Assembly (NCBI RefSeq): GCF_013201645.1
Contig: NZ_CP053842.1
Location: 930,001 to 994,000, forward strand
Direction: 5' to 3'
From: Campylobacter corcagiensis
Lineage (GTDB): Bacteria > Campylobacterota > Campylobacteria > Campylobacterales > Campylobacteraceae
Length of the DNA stretch: 64,000 bases
The notes under the pieces were generated by a model. It saw only the letters and a program-made list of their open reading frames with translations. It was not told the origin of the DNA and made no database searches. A program made the translations under genes and the position numbers. The number at the start of each line of letters is the position of its first letter. Within the stretch, counting starts at the first letter, position 1. This document shows positions 34,429 through 43,502 of this stretch, piece by piece.

Positions 34429-36288
34429 ATGGCTACAACTAAGAAAACTACCACCGTTAAAGAGTTAAACGCAAGTATTGAAGAGCTTTTTGAGGAGAAC
34501 AAAAAGAGCTTTGTAACTTATGAAAAACTTATAAAACTTTTTAGTAAAACACCAACAGCTACAAATGTTAAAAAAATTGAAAGTCTAATGGAAAAATATG
34601 AAATTACGCTTTTATCATCCGCAAAAGCTGCTGAAATCAAAAACATAGAAGATGCAAAAAAGCGTGCTGATGAAGCAAGAGCTTACATAGAAAATAACAA
34701 AGATGAAAACTTCGATATAGCAAATGACAGTGAAATTTTAGAGTGGGGAAGAAGTGATAGTCCTGTGAGAATGTATCTTCGTGAGATGGGCGCTATTGAT
34801 CTACTTGATAAAGATGAAGAGGTAGAAATAAGCAAGCAAATTGAACTTGGTGAAGATATTATAATAGATGCATTTTGTTCTGTGCCGTATTTGATTGATT
34901 TTATTTTGGACTATAAAGAGCCTCTTATAAACAGAGAAAGACGCGTAAAAGAGCTTTTTAAAAGTTTTGATGATGATGGAAGCGATGAAGAAGAGGAAGA
35001 AGAGGAATTTAGCGAAGAAGAGTCAAAAACTCCTGCTAAGAAAAATCTTGATAAAAGATCCCTTAGAGTAATCGAAAGCTTTAAAGAGTTAGAAAAAGCT
35101 AAAAAAGACTGGATGAGATATGCTAGTAAAAATAAAGATGAAATTAGCGAAGGCGATAGTCTTTTTGAGATACTAAATTTAGCATATAAAAAGAAGATAT
35201 TAAAACAAAAACTTATGGATCTTGGTCCAACAAGTAAACTTATAAATGAGATAGTCAAATCAATGGAAACAGCTCTTAAAAGCGACACAGAATTTGATAA
35301 AGAGCTAAAAAGACTTGAGTACAAACTTCCACTTTTTAGTCCAGAACTTAAAGCAAATCACGCCAAAATTTTAAAAGATATCACTAAACTTAGCAAAGAA
35401 GAGATAACTGAAAGAGTTCCAGAAGCTACTATGGTGTCAACATATATGGATATAAAAAAGCTTTTCCAAACAAAAGAGGCTAGTAAAGATAGCTTTGATA
35501 TGCAACCAGAAAGACTTGGGGTTATTTTAGAACAAATTAAACGCGGTAAAAATATCTCTGATAAAGCAAAAGGTAAAATGGCAAAGTCAAATTTACGCCT
35601 TGTTGTAAGTATTGCTAAACGCTACACCAACCGCGGACTTCCATTTTTAGATCTTATTCAAGAAGGAAATATAGGTCTTATGAAAGCAGTTGATAAATTT
35701 GAGTATAAAAAAGGGTATAAATTTTCAACTTATGCTACTTGGTGGATTCGTCAAGCCATATCAAGAGCGATTGCTGATCAAGCAAGAACGATAAGAATTC
35801 CTATCCATATGATAGAGACGATAAATCGCATAAATAAAATCACAAGAAAACACATACAAGAAACAGGAAAAGAGCCAGATATACAGTTTATTGCTGATGA
35901 GATTGGTTTAAGTGTAGATAAAGTTAAGCAAGTTATTAAAATAACAAAAGAACCAGTTAGTCTTGAAGCACCCATTGGAAATGAAGATGATGGTAAATTT
36001 GGAGATTTTGTAGAGGATAAAAGCACAATCTCGCCGATGGATAATGTCTTAAAAGATGACTTAAAAGAGCAAATTGAAGAGGTTTTAGAACAACTCAATG
36101 AGCGAGAAAAAGCTGTCATTAGAATGCGTTTTGGACTTTTAGATGACGAAAGTGATAGAACACTTGAAGAGATAGGAAAAGAGCTAAATGTTACTCGTGA
36201 GAGAGTTCGCCAAATAGAAAGCTCAGCTATCAAAAAACTAAAACACCCTAAAGTTGGCAGAAAACTTAAAAACTACATAGAGGGCTAA
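34429..36288 (+). CDS. rpoD: RNA polymerase primary sigma factor (sigma-70)
   Basis: This housekeeping sigma factor has 619 residues. Region 1.2 contains [18 protein letters not shown] long non-conserved acidic insert ([19 protein letters not shown], about 182-200) follows. Region 2 contains [26 protein letters not shown] and the -10-recognition segment [20 protein letters not shown]. Region 4 contains [12 protein letters not shown] and the helix-turn-helix [19 protein letters not shown]. The metallophosphoesterase gene begins at the next base after the stop. The extended -10 promoters seen in this window fit the known preference of Campylobacter RpoD. Confidence 0.97.
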   Translation: MATTKKTTTVKELNASIEELFEENKKSFVTYEKLIKLFSKTPTATNVKKIESLMEKYEITLLSSAKAAEIKNIEDAKKRADEARAYIENNKDENFDIANDSEILEWGRSDSPVRMYLREMGAIDLLDKDEEVEISKQIELGEDIIIDAFCSVPYLIDFILDYKEPLINRERRVKELFKSFDDDGSDEEEEEEEFSEEESKTPAKKNLDKRSLRVIESFKELEKAKKDWMRYASKNKDEISEGDSLFEILNLAYKKKILKQKLMDLGPTSKLINEIVKSMETALKSDTEFDKELKRLEYKLPLFSPELKANHAKILKDITKLSKEEITERVPEATMVSTYMDIKKLFQTKEASKDSFDMQPERLGVILEQIKRGKNISDKAKGKMAKSNLRLVVSIAKRYTNRGLPFLDLIQEGNIGLMKAVDKFEYKKGYKFSTYATWWIRQAISRAIADQARTIRIPIHMIETINRINKITRKHIQETGKEPDIQFIADEIGLSVDKVKQVIKITKEPVSLEAPIGNEDDGKFGDFVEDKSTISPMDNVLKDDLKEQIEEVLEQLNEREKAVIRMRFGLLDDESDRTLEEIGKELNVTRERVRQIESSAIKKLKHPKVGRKLKNYIEG

Positions 36289-36990
36289 ATGCTACTACTT
36301 TGTGGTGATACTCATGGAAGCTATGAGATAGATAAAATTTTAAACGAGGAGTTTTTAAACTCCTACCCTTTTAGTCGCGATGACGTTCTTATCGTACTTG
36401 GTGACTTTGGGGTTTTTTGGCTTGATGAGCCTGATAAAGAAGAGAGATATTTTTTAGATAAATTTAATAGTCTTCCTTTTACACTTTGCTTTATAGATGG
36501 AAATCACGAAAATTTTAATAGACTATATGAATTTAAAACCGAAAATAAATTTGGTGGCTTGGTAAGCAAGTGTGGAGAAAACTGCTACTGGCTAAGGCGT
36601 GGTGAAATTTATGAAATTTGTTCTAAAAATATCTTTACCTTTGGTGGTGCAATGAGCAGAGATAGAGAGTTTAGGGTTTTAAACGATAGCTGGTGGTTAA
36701 GTGAAATTCCTTCAGATGACGAAATGAAATACGGCTTTTCAAATTTAGAAAATTTCATAAAAAGTGGTAAAAACATAGACTTAGTTTTAACTCACACAGC
36801 ACCACAGTTTCTGGTAGAAAGTATGGGCTTTGATGGCAAGATAGATAAAACTTCTGTTTTTTTAGATAGAGTTTTCAATCTGCTAAAGCCAAAAGAGTGG
36901 TATTTTGGACATTTTCACGAAGATGTCTTATTAAAAACAAAAGAGTGTAAATTTAGAATTTTATATAATGAAATAGTTGGAGTAAGATAA
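36289..36990 (+). CDS. Calcineurin-type metallophosphoesterase
   Basis: This 233-residue cytoplasmic phosphoesterase has the complete set of two-metal ligands: CGDTHGS, LGDFGVFW, DGNHENF, LTHTAP and FGHFHED. The ATG follows the rpoD stop directly (TAAATG), so it is translated from the rpoD message. The substrate is unknown; relatives hydrolyse phosphodiesters, nucleotides or protein phosphate. A bidirectional terminator follows. Confidence 0.88.
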   Translation: MLLLCGDTHGSYEIDKILNEEFLNSYPFSRDDVLIVLGDFGVFWLDEPDKEERYFLDKFNSLPFTLCFIDGNHENFNRLYEFKTENKFGGLVSKCGENCYWLRRGEIYEICSKNIFTFGGAMSRDREFRVLNDSWWLSEIPSDDEMKYGFSNLENFIKSGKNIDLVLTHTAPQFLVESMGFDGKIDKTSVFLDRVFNLLKPKEWYFGHFHEDVLLKTKECKFRILYNEIVGVR

Positions 36991-36995
36991 GTTAT

Positions 36996-37020
36996 AAATT
37001 TGGGTTTTAAACCCAAATTT
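36996..37020. terminator. Bidirectional terminator between the phosphoesterase and pseudopilin genes
   Basis: The inverted repeat AAATTTGGGTTT-T-AAACCCAAATTT folds into a stem of about 10 bp with a 5-nt loop. It ends both the rpoD unit and the eight-gene peb4-pilin run. Confidence 0.85.
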
Positions 37021-37022
37021 TA

Positions 37023-37493
37023 TTAATACCTTACGCTACTCAACCTACTAATCGTTTCACTATCAAGTGGTATAAAGCTTTTTGTATCGCTATGTTTATA
37101 AGTCCTGCCATTAAGTGTAGCGTCCATTTTAAGGTATGGTTCTACAGCTGAACCATCTAAAACTCTATCGCAAAGCCCACTTCTATTTATCGTTACTTCC
37201 ATAACTTTTAACTCATGAAAATCAAATTTCAAACACTCAACACCTTTAACTTTAAATGAGCTATTTTTAAAATCCACATTTGTCATATCTTTTATATTTG
37301 TGGAGTACTTGCCCTGACTAATAGTATAAGCTATAACATCGCTAAGTGCAGTACTTAAATCATTTTTAGCTACTGCAATCAAAGCATCATCACGGCTTGC
37401 ACTAAGGCGTGGCAAGGCAATAGCAGCCAAAATTCCCAAAATCACTATTACAAAAATAAGTTCTATCATAGAAAAACCATTTTTCAAAATCAC
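37023..37493 (-). CDS. Type II secretion/pilin-like protein with class III signal peptide
   Basis: This 156-residue protein begins MILKNG-FSMIELIFVIVIL, a prepilin leader with cleavage after Gly6 and Glu at mature position 5. A single hydrophobic helix then leads to the globular domain, where two cysteines (VECLKF, SGLCDRV) could make a disulfide. It resembles major or minor pseudopilins. It lies 3 bases after the methyltransferase gene in an operon. No secretin, prepilin peptidase or assembly ATPase is in the window. The role may be DNA uptake or secretion; this is inference from family. Confidence 0.85.
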   Translation of the reverse strand: MILKNGFSMIELIFVIVILGILAAIALPRLSASRDDALIAVAKNDLSTALSDVIAYTISQGKYSTNIKDMTNVDFKNSSFKVKGVECLKFDFHELKVMEVTINRSGLCDRVLDGSAVEPYLKMDATLNGRTYKHSDTKSFIPLDSETISRLSSVRY

Positions 37494-37496
37494 TCC

Positions 37497-39023
37497 TTAA
37501 ACTAAAAATCCAAACTTAAAAAGCAAATCAACCTTATCTTTCACATAAGCTTTTGCCATACTTTCTATCTTGCTCTCATCTTCTACAACCATATCTTCTA
37601 TAATAAAGTTAAATTTACCACTTTTTTCTAAATTTACTAACTCACTAGCTAATTCTTCTATATCTCTTGTACCATCCATTAAAGGTAGTAACTCATAATC
37701 ACAATCAGAATTTAGCTGAATATTATCATACAAAGGGCTAAAAAACGATACTATGCCATCATACTCTTTTATAAATTTAACTAACTCTATACTATTTTTA
37801 CCTAACTTTGGCTTTTTTGGAATATCATTTAAAAGTTCTTTTTTATATATAGAAAAATCAACTTTTTTACTACACAAAAGATATGCTAGATTAGTATAAA
37901 ACTCCCTAATCTCTTCATCACTTTTAGATGTTTTTAACTCACTTATAAACTCACCAACGCTTAAATTTGATGGATAAATTTCGCTTAATTTATCAAATAA
38001 TTTTCCCATTCCTTTTGGCATTATGGTATTAGTTTGAGCATTTTTATAGACTCTGTTTGTATTATCATATATGAAATTTCCACTTACAAAAAATTTATCT
38101 AAATTTGAAAACTCTATATTTACTTCATCTTTTGGTTTTGCTTTTGTAAAAAGAGTTCTTCTAAAGGTTTTATTAACTATAAAATCTATAAATTGCTCAA
38201 ACCTTACTCTATCGCCTTTTGACTCTGCTTTTAAAGCGTTATTTAAATTCTCATTTACAGGTGGAAAAATTGAGCTTTGCCAATCTGCTTCACATAAGAA
38301 ATTTAGCCCACTATCTTTAGCACAACTTGCCACTTCATGAAAGTAGTTTGGACTGTTTATAGACTCAAAATACTCATGCATTATATAACTTGGATTTCGT
38401 TTTATTAAATCATCGTAGTTATCATCTATAACCTTTTTTATAACACCATCAAGAGCGTTATTTTTAAGATGTCTAAGAGTATCAAACCCTAGTTCTATCT
38501 TATTATTAGATGAAACTTCGCCATTTCTATAAAGCATAATATCTCTTAATATCTCCTTACCTTTCCAGCCTGGATAGGTATTATAGCTAAGATAAGCGAT
38601 ACCATTTTCACTTAAGCACTCTTTGAAAATTTTAAAAATTGCTCTTTTTACATCATCACTCACCCAGCTATAAACCCCGTGAGCTATGATATAGTCAAAC
38701 TCGCCAAATTTTTTATCAATCTCAAGAATATCTTTTTTTATAAACTCTATGTTTTTAGTGCCTAAACGCTTTTTTAACTCATTAGCCATGCTAATTTGCT
38801 TTGATGAGAGATCTACTCCTACTAATTTTGATTTTGGGTGATTAAGCCCGAAAGATATGATATTTGCACCTACCCCGCACCCTATCTCTAAAACTCTAGC
38901 CTTATCAGGCAAAACTCCATTTACGCCGTATAATAAACCAGCTATATAGCTATTTTCTGGTAAAGACTCTTTAAAAATTTTTGATCTATAAGGAATCTCA
39001 TCATAATATCTCTCTTCATTCAT
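37497..39023 (-). CDS. SAM-dependent methyltransferase with C-terminal regulatory domain
   Basis: Of its 508 residues, about 35-230 form a Rossmann methyltransferase domain (VLEIGCGVGANIISFGL, GVDLSSKQI, DYIIAHGVYSWV). The remainder corresponds to the methyltransferase-regulatory (PF10119-type) domain with SNLSVGEFI- and PLMDGTRDIEEL-like segments. The latter resembles the DGTR-I-L motif of that family. The methylation target is unknown; relatives are often near envelope or pilin genes, as here. It is 9 bases downstream of hisD and 3 bases upstream of the pilin gene. Confidence 0.85.
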   Translation of the reverse strand: MNEERYYDEIPYRSKIFKESLPENSYIAGLLYGVNGVLPDKARVLEIGCGVGANIISFGLNHPKSKLVGVDLSSKQISMANELKKRLGTKNIEFIKKDILEIDKKFGEFDYIIAHGVYSWVSDDVKRAIFKIFKECLSENGIAYLSYNTYPGWKGKEILRDIMLYRNGEVSSNNKIELGFDTLRHLKNNALDGVIKKVIDDNYDDLIKRNPSYIMHEYFESINSPNYFHEVASCAKDSGLNFLCEADWQSSIFPPVNENLNNALKAESKGDRVRFEQFIDFIVNKTFRRTLFTKAKPKDEVNIEFSNLDKFFVSGNFIYDNTNRVYKNAQTNTIMPKGMGKLFDKLSEIYPSNLSVGEFISELKTSKSDEEIREFYTNLAYLLCSKKVDFSIYKKELLNDIPKKPKLGKNSIELVKFIKEYDGIVSFFSPLYDNIQLNSDCDYELLPLMDGTRDIEELASELVNLEKSGKFNFIIEDMVVEDESKIESMAKAYVKDKVDLLFKFGFLV

Positions 39024-39032
39024 AACAACCCC

Positions 39033-40310
39033 TTATTTTGTTCTAACTTCTACACTTAGCTTATGAGCCTCAAGCCCTTCAGCTAAAGCTAAGTCCATAC
39101 ACGCCCTAGATAAAGCATCAAAGCCAGTTTTATTTAGCGAAATTATAGAGCTTTTTTTGATAAAGTTATAGACCCCTAAAGGTGAGTAAAATCTAGCTGT
39201 ACCACCAGTTGGCAAAGTGTGATTTGGTCCAGCTAGATAATCCCCCATCGCTTCAGGTGTATAGTGTCCTAAAAAAATCGCTCCTGCGTGTTTAATGCGT
39301 GCTAAATAATCACTTGCACTGTCCATAGCTATTTCTAAATGCTCAACTGCTAATTCATTCATTAACTCCACAGTCTCATCCATATCCTTTGCAACTATAA
39401 TAGCTGCTCTATTTTCAATGCTTTTCGTAGCAATTTCAGTTCTTTTTAAATTTGGTAAAATTTTATAAATTTCATCTTTTACCTTGTTTGCTAAAATTTC
39501 ACTTGGAGTTACTAAAAAGCTACTAGCAAGCTCATCATGCTCAGCTTGAGATAGAAGATCCATAGCGACATGATGCGGGTTTACACTCTCATCAGCTATA
39601 ACTCCTATCTCGCTAGGCCCTGCTATCATATCTATATTTACATCGCCAAATACCATCTTTTTAGCAGTGGCAACAAAGATATTTCCAGGTCCTGTTATCA
39701 CATCGACTTTTGGAATAGAATTTGTTCCATACGCCATCGCTGCAATCGCTCCAGCACCACCTATCCTAAAAGCTTTTTTAATGCCTAAAAGATAAAGAGC
39801 AGCTAAAAGTAGATTGTTTATCTCTCCGCCAACTGCAGGTGTGCAAACTACTATCTCTTTAACTCCAGCTACTATTGCTGGGATTGCGTTCATAAGAAGT
39901 GAACTAGGATAAGCAGCCTTGCCGCCTGGAATATAAAGCCCTGCTCTATCAACCGGAGTTACTTTTTGCCCTAAAACAGATCCATACTCATCAAAGTGTA
40001 GCCAAGTTTTTTCAAGCTGTTTTTCATGGTAAGTTTTAATTCTTTCATAAGCTAAATTTAGGGCATTTTTTAAATTTGTAGATATTTCATCATAAGCTTT
40101 TTTCATCTCATAACTCGAAATTTCAAGCTCTTTAGTGTGCTTATCAAATTTAAGGTTTTGCTCTTTTAGGCTCTCATCGCCTCTAGCTTTTACATCATCA
40201 ATTATACCTTGAACAATAGGCATAACCTTTGACATATCCAAATTTCCACGATTTTTTAAAATCTTTAACTCATCTTTAAAATTTGCATCACAACTTTTTA
40301 AAAATTTCAT
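39033..40310 (-). CDS. hisD: Histidinol dehydrogenase
   Basis: This zinc enzyme catalyses the last two oxidations of histidine synthesis. Its 425 residues contain PVDRAGLYIPGGKAAYPSSLLM and TGPGNIFVATAKK. The active-site block LLSQAEHDELASS has the metal/catalytic His, and AGPNHTLPTGGTARF is also present. It overlaps the upstream PLP enzyme by 4 bases (ATGA). No other his gene is in the window, so his genes are dispersed. Confidence 0.96.
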   Translation of the reverse strand: MKFLKSCDANFKDELKILKNRGNLDMSKVMPIVQGIIDDVKARGDESLKEQNLKFDKHTKELEISSYEMKKAYDEISTNLKNALNLAYERIKTYHEKQLEKTWLHFDEYGSVLGQKVTPVDRAGLYIPGGKAAYPSSLLMNAIPAIVAGVKEIVVCTPAVGGEINNLLLAALYLLGIKKAFRIGGAGAIAAMAYGTNSIPKVDVITGPGNIFVATAKKMVFGDVNIDMIAGPSEIGVIADESVNPHHVAMDLLSQAEHDELASSFLVTPSEILANKVKDEIYKILPNLKRTEIATKSIENRAAIIVAKDMDETVELMNELAVEHLEIAMDSASDYLARIKHAGAIFLGHYTPEAMGDYLAGPNHTLPTGGTARFYSPLGVYNFIKKSSIISLNKTGFDALSRACMDLALAEGLEAHKLSVEVRTK

Positions 40311-41173
40311 AACATTTCCTTATCTTTATATCTTTGAAGTTGGCTTATATTTCCTAAAAGCCCACCTTGATGGATATATAAAATTTCATTTTCAAATTTA
40401 TCCAAATTTGTAAAAAGCGTTAGAAGTCCAACAGGGTCGTATATAAGATCAAATTCAACTTTAGTCTCTTCTAAAAGCTCTTTATAAATTTCAATAAATT
40501 CCTTTCTTAACTGAGCATATCTGTACTTTTTAGGCGGATTTAAAATTTCTAGATTTTCACCTAAATTTAGCTCATCAAGCTGTTTTTTAAGATACTCTTT
40601 AGTGCCTACAGTTGGGCAAGTAAATACCCTAAATTTAGAGTGCTTTGCTAGATATCCAGCGCTCGTTCCAGTCCCACTTGGTAAAAATATATCAAATTTA
40701 GCACCATTAGCAAAATTTTCTATATCTTTAGCTTGGTCTATAAAGCCATACTCTGCTTCTTTCATCGCCACGCCCTCTTCTATAAAAAGTGAGTTTTCAT
40801 CGCACAAACTTAGAGCAAACTCTCGTCTATCATCACTATTTTTAGCACCACTTTCATAAAGTTTCATACCATTTTTAAGGGCAAATTTAAGATTCCCAAC
40901 TGGACTAGCTTTTAAATTTGGATTTAGATAATTAACCACGTATCTAAACTCAAGCCCTTTTATTTTAGCAAAAACAGACAAGCTTTGCATAGCGTTTGAT
41001 TGTGATGAGCCGTGACTTACTACGCTTTTATACTTACTTAAATCAGCGTTTAAAAAGTACTTTAATTTCCTAGCTTTGTTGCCATTAAACTCACCTAACA
41101 AATCATCTCTTAAAAGCCAAAATTTAACCCCTTTAAAATTTAATCTATCAAAACGCGGTTTTGTTATAGTCAA
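40307..41173 (-). CDS. PLP-dependent enzyme of the ACC deaminase / D-cysteine desulfhydrase family
   Basis: This 288-residue fold-type II PLP enzyme carries the Schiff-base lysine in FNGNKARKLKYFL and the SSQSNAMQSLS phosphate-side block. It lies within the 1-aminocyclopropane-1-carboxylate deaminase / D-cysteine desulfhydrase group; which substrate it uses is not visible. The start is TTG at 41173 with AGGAAAG upstream, inside the end of the OmpA-type gene (26-base overlap). It is followed by hisD with a 4-base overlap. Confidence 0.8.
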   Translation of the reverse strand: MTITKPRFDRLNFKGVKFWLLRDDLLGEFNGNKARKLKYFLNADLSKYKSVVSHGSSQSNAMQSLSVFAKIKGLEFRYVVNYLNPNLKASPVGNLKFALKNGMKLYESGAKNSDDRREFALSLCDENSLFIEEGVAMKEAEYGFIDQAKDIENFANGAKFDIFLPSGTGTSAGYLAKHSKFRVFTCPTVGTKEYLKKQLDELNLGENLEILNPPKKYRYAQLRKEFIEIYKELLEETKVEFDLIYDPVGLLTLFTNLDKFENEILYIHQGGLLGNISQLQRYKDKEML

Positions 41174-42212
41174 GTAGCTTTCCTATCTCTTCAATAGTTT
41201 GCCTATTTGAAAGGGTAAATTTTATCTCTATACGCCTACTTTTGTCCATATTTTCGCTTCCATCACTGTTTAAAACAGGCATAGTAAAGCTTCTACCGCT
41301 TGCAGTTAGATAGCTTTTAAGTCTTTCATCCTTGTTCCACTCATTTATAAACTCCATCACAGCATAAGCTCTATCTTGAGAGAGTTTAAGGTTAAAAAGA
41401 TAGCTTCCATCTGTATCGGTATGACCTTCTATAACGATAGTATCAAGGTTATTTCTTATCTCATCACTATTTAAAAGAACACCAAAATACTTCTCCAAAG
41501 TAGCTTTTAACTCAGGTTTAGCTTCATCTTTTAGCGTAGATGAGCCTTTATCAAAAAGCACAGAGCTTAAAAGCGTTAAAGCACCTGATTTCTCATCTAT
41601 ACTTACGCTACTTCCAAGGCTTTGCTTGATATCAGATATAACTCTAACTCCAACGCCAGCTAAATTTTGAATGCGATTTCTTGTGATATTTAAATCAGCC
41701 ATAATGCGCGCTAAACTTGCATCTTTGCTTGAAATTTGTTCCATTAAATAAGTAATTTTAAGCTCACTATTTTTCAAGCTTTTATTATAATCGCTCTTAA
41801 GATCTTCTAAGTCCTTATCTTTTTTAGCATTTTGTCCATATAACTCATATAGAGTTTGGTTTAAGTCCTTATTTTTATCTTTTAGAGCAGTTACAACTTT
41901 TTCAAGTTCACCAATCTCAAAGATATAAACGCCCTCTTTTTGCCTTAAGTCTTTAGCTTCTATATCAAGTTCATTTAATCGTTCATTAAAAATCTTATTA
42001 AGCTCTTCAAGTTCTGAGTTTTTTTGCTGTTCGCCTTTTAGCATTGAAAGAGTGCTTAAAAAACTAGCCTCTTTTTCCTTTAAATCGCTTTGAGTTAAAA
42101 CATACTTTACTATAATTCCTCCGATTAATAACACAAAAACAAAAAAAAGCCCTGCCATAAGATCGGCATAAGCTATCCAAAAAGTATCTTTTGAGTTGTT
42201 ATTTGCTTTCAT
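41148..42212 (-). CDS. OmpA/MotB-type peptidoglycan-binding protein of an ion-driven pair
   Basis: This inner-membrane-anchored protein has one N-terminal helix (IAYADLMAGLFFVFVLLIG) with a conserved Asp inside AYADLMAGL, the ion-carrying position of MotB/ZorB proteins. A long coiled-coil spacer (about 45-190) and a C-terminal OmpA domain (VIEGHTDTDGSYLFNLKLSQDRA, SRRIEIKF) follow. The start is the ATG at 42212; an in-frame TTG at 42236 is less likely. It overlaps the TolQ-like gene by 14 bases. In C. jejuni the equivalent is Cj0599. It probably transmits ion flow to the cell wall; function unproved. Confidence 0.8.
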   Translation of the reverse strand: MKANNNSKDTFWIAYADLMAGLFFVFVLLIGGIIVKYVLTQSDLKEKEASFLSTLSMLKGEQQKNSELEELNKIFNERLNELDIEAKDLRQKEGVYIFEIGELEKVVTALKDKNKDLNQTLYELYGQNAKKDKDLEDLKSDYNKSLKNSELKITYLMEQISSKDASLARIMADLNITRNRIQNLAGVGVRVISDIKQSLGSSVSIDEKSGALTLLSSVLFDKGSSTLKDEAKPELKATLEKYFGVLLNSDEIRNNLDTIVIEGHTDTDGSYLFNLKLSQDRAYAVMEFINEWNKDERLKSYLTASGRSFTMPVLNSDGSENMDKSRRIEIKFTLSNRQTIEEIGKLLDYNKTAF

Positions 42213-43500
42213 GTCTATCTTTTTCGATTCTTTCAATTATAGCTTTTGACTCTTTATCGATGCTATCAAGAGATTTTTTAAGCTCATAAGCTATTGAGTC
42301 GTTTGTATCAAGCGAATTAAACTTAGCTTTAAGCTCATCAACACTTGCTCTTATGCTCTCTTTATAACTCTTAGTTGCCTCTTTTTGTGCGTTAAAAATT
42401 TGATAGTTTGCTTCACTTAACATTGCTCTTAAATTTGAGAGTTCATTTACTACTTTATTTGTGCTATTTTCAAAATTTTGCCTATTTTCTTCATTTGAGA
42501 TGGCAAATTTTTCAAGCTGTTTGTTTAAATTTCCTTGAACTTCATCTGTATTTGATATTAGATTTTCAAGGCTATTTATAACTCTTTCGTACTTTTTAGT
42601 AAGATGAATGCTGTTTTCTTCAAGAGTATAAAAAAGCTTAGCACTTTCACTAAGTGTAGCTCTTGTGGTATCAATGCTGCTTTTTTGCATATCTATAACA
42701 CTTCTAAACTCATCATAACTCTCACTCATAGAAGCTCTTAGTTTTTCATTAAAGTCAGTGTTAAAGATTCTCTCAAAACTATCGGCAACTTTTTCGTTTC
42801 TATTTAAAATTTCAAGCATTAAACTTTGAGAGATTTCATCTTTGTCCCAGAAAAACTCCTTTGTGGCTGCTTTGTATTTTTGTAGTAAAGCTTCAAATTT
42901 ACTAACGCCTTTTTTCTCAAAATATATCCACCAAAGTGCTAAAAAAATTCCATATATTGATACATAAAAAGCAGTTCCAACACCGCCAAGAAGCTGAGCT
43001 ATCTCGCTTTCAAGTGCATTAATGTTTGATGAGCTGAAATTTGGCATAGATAGAGCAATACTTATAAAAGTTCCTAAAATTCCAAGCATAGGAAACACTC
43101 CAGCTGCCACACTTGCATAGTTGTCATTTCTAAGACCAAGGGTAAAATTTTCAGCAAAAGAGTTAAATGGAGCGTTTGATTTTTTACGGTTTCCAACTGC
43201 TAAAAGGTGAGTCATTATATACTCTTTTAGCTCACTTTTAAATCGTGAAATTTTACGCTCAAATATACAACATCCAAGCTCAGCATTATGTCTAGCAAAT
43301 ATTAAAGCCATAAAAAACAAAAAACCCATAAGGATAACTGAGTGAATTTCTACTTTTAAATTTACAAAACCTAAAAATCCCGCCACAAAAAAAGCATATA
43401 TCAAAGCAGGCATAAGGATGATTTTAAGGTATGTTAATACAAGAGAGCGACCGCCCTCTTCTGGTAAAGTTAAATCAAGAGTTGAGTCGTTCCTTGTCAT
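42199..43500 (-). CDS. MotA/TolQ/ExbB-type proton-channel protein with long helical tail
   Basis: Of its 433 residues, two N-terminal helices (about 24-72) are followed by a MotA/TolQ channel segment (AAGVFPMLGILGTFISIALS and LLGGVGTAFYVSIYGIFLAL). A cytoplasmic tail of about 215 residues is predicted helical and coiled-coil. This is the layout of ZorA-like proteins rather than short ExbB. It lies 2 bases after fba and overlaps the OmpA-type gene by 14. The C. jejuni counterpart is Cj0598. Role unknown; a stator-type complex with the OmpA-type partner is likely. Confidence 0.8.
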   Translation of the reverse strand: MTRNDSTLDLTLPEEGGRSLVLTYLKIILMPALIYAFFVAGFLGFVNLKVEIHSVILMGFLFFMALIFARHNAELGCCIFERKISRFKSELKEYIMTHLLAVGNRKKSNAPFNSFAENFTLGLRNDNYASVAAGVFPMLGILGTFISIALSMPNFSSSNINALESEIAQLLGGVGTAFYVSIYGIFLALWWIYFEKKGVSKFEALLQKYKAATKEFFWDKDEISQSLMLEILNRNEKVADSFERIFNTDFNEKLRASMSESYDEFRSVIDMQKSSIDTTRATLSESAKLFYTLEENSIHLTKKYERVINSLENLISNTDEVQGNLNKQLEKFAISNEENRQNFENSTNKVVNELSNLRAMLSEANYQIFNAQKEATKSYKESIRASVDELKAKFNSLDTNDSIAYELKKSLDSIDKESKAIIERIEKDRHESK

Positions 43501-43502
43501 AT

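Noticed and set aside
34911-35324. A 137-codon frame antisense to rpoD, very Ser/Leu-rich.
   Set aside because: It is the mirror of the acidic GAA/GAT-rich insert of sigma-70; no start signal or protein-like pattern.
41148-43500. A complete Zorya anti-phage system.
   Set aside because: Only the motor-type pair is present; neighbours are fba and metabolic genes, with no zorC, zorD or zorE candidate.
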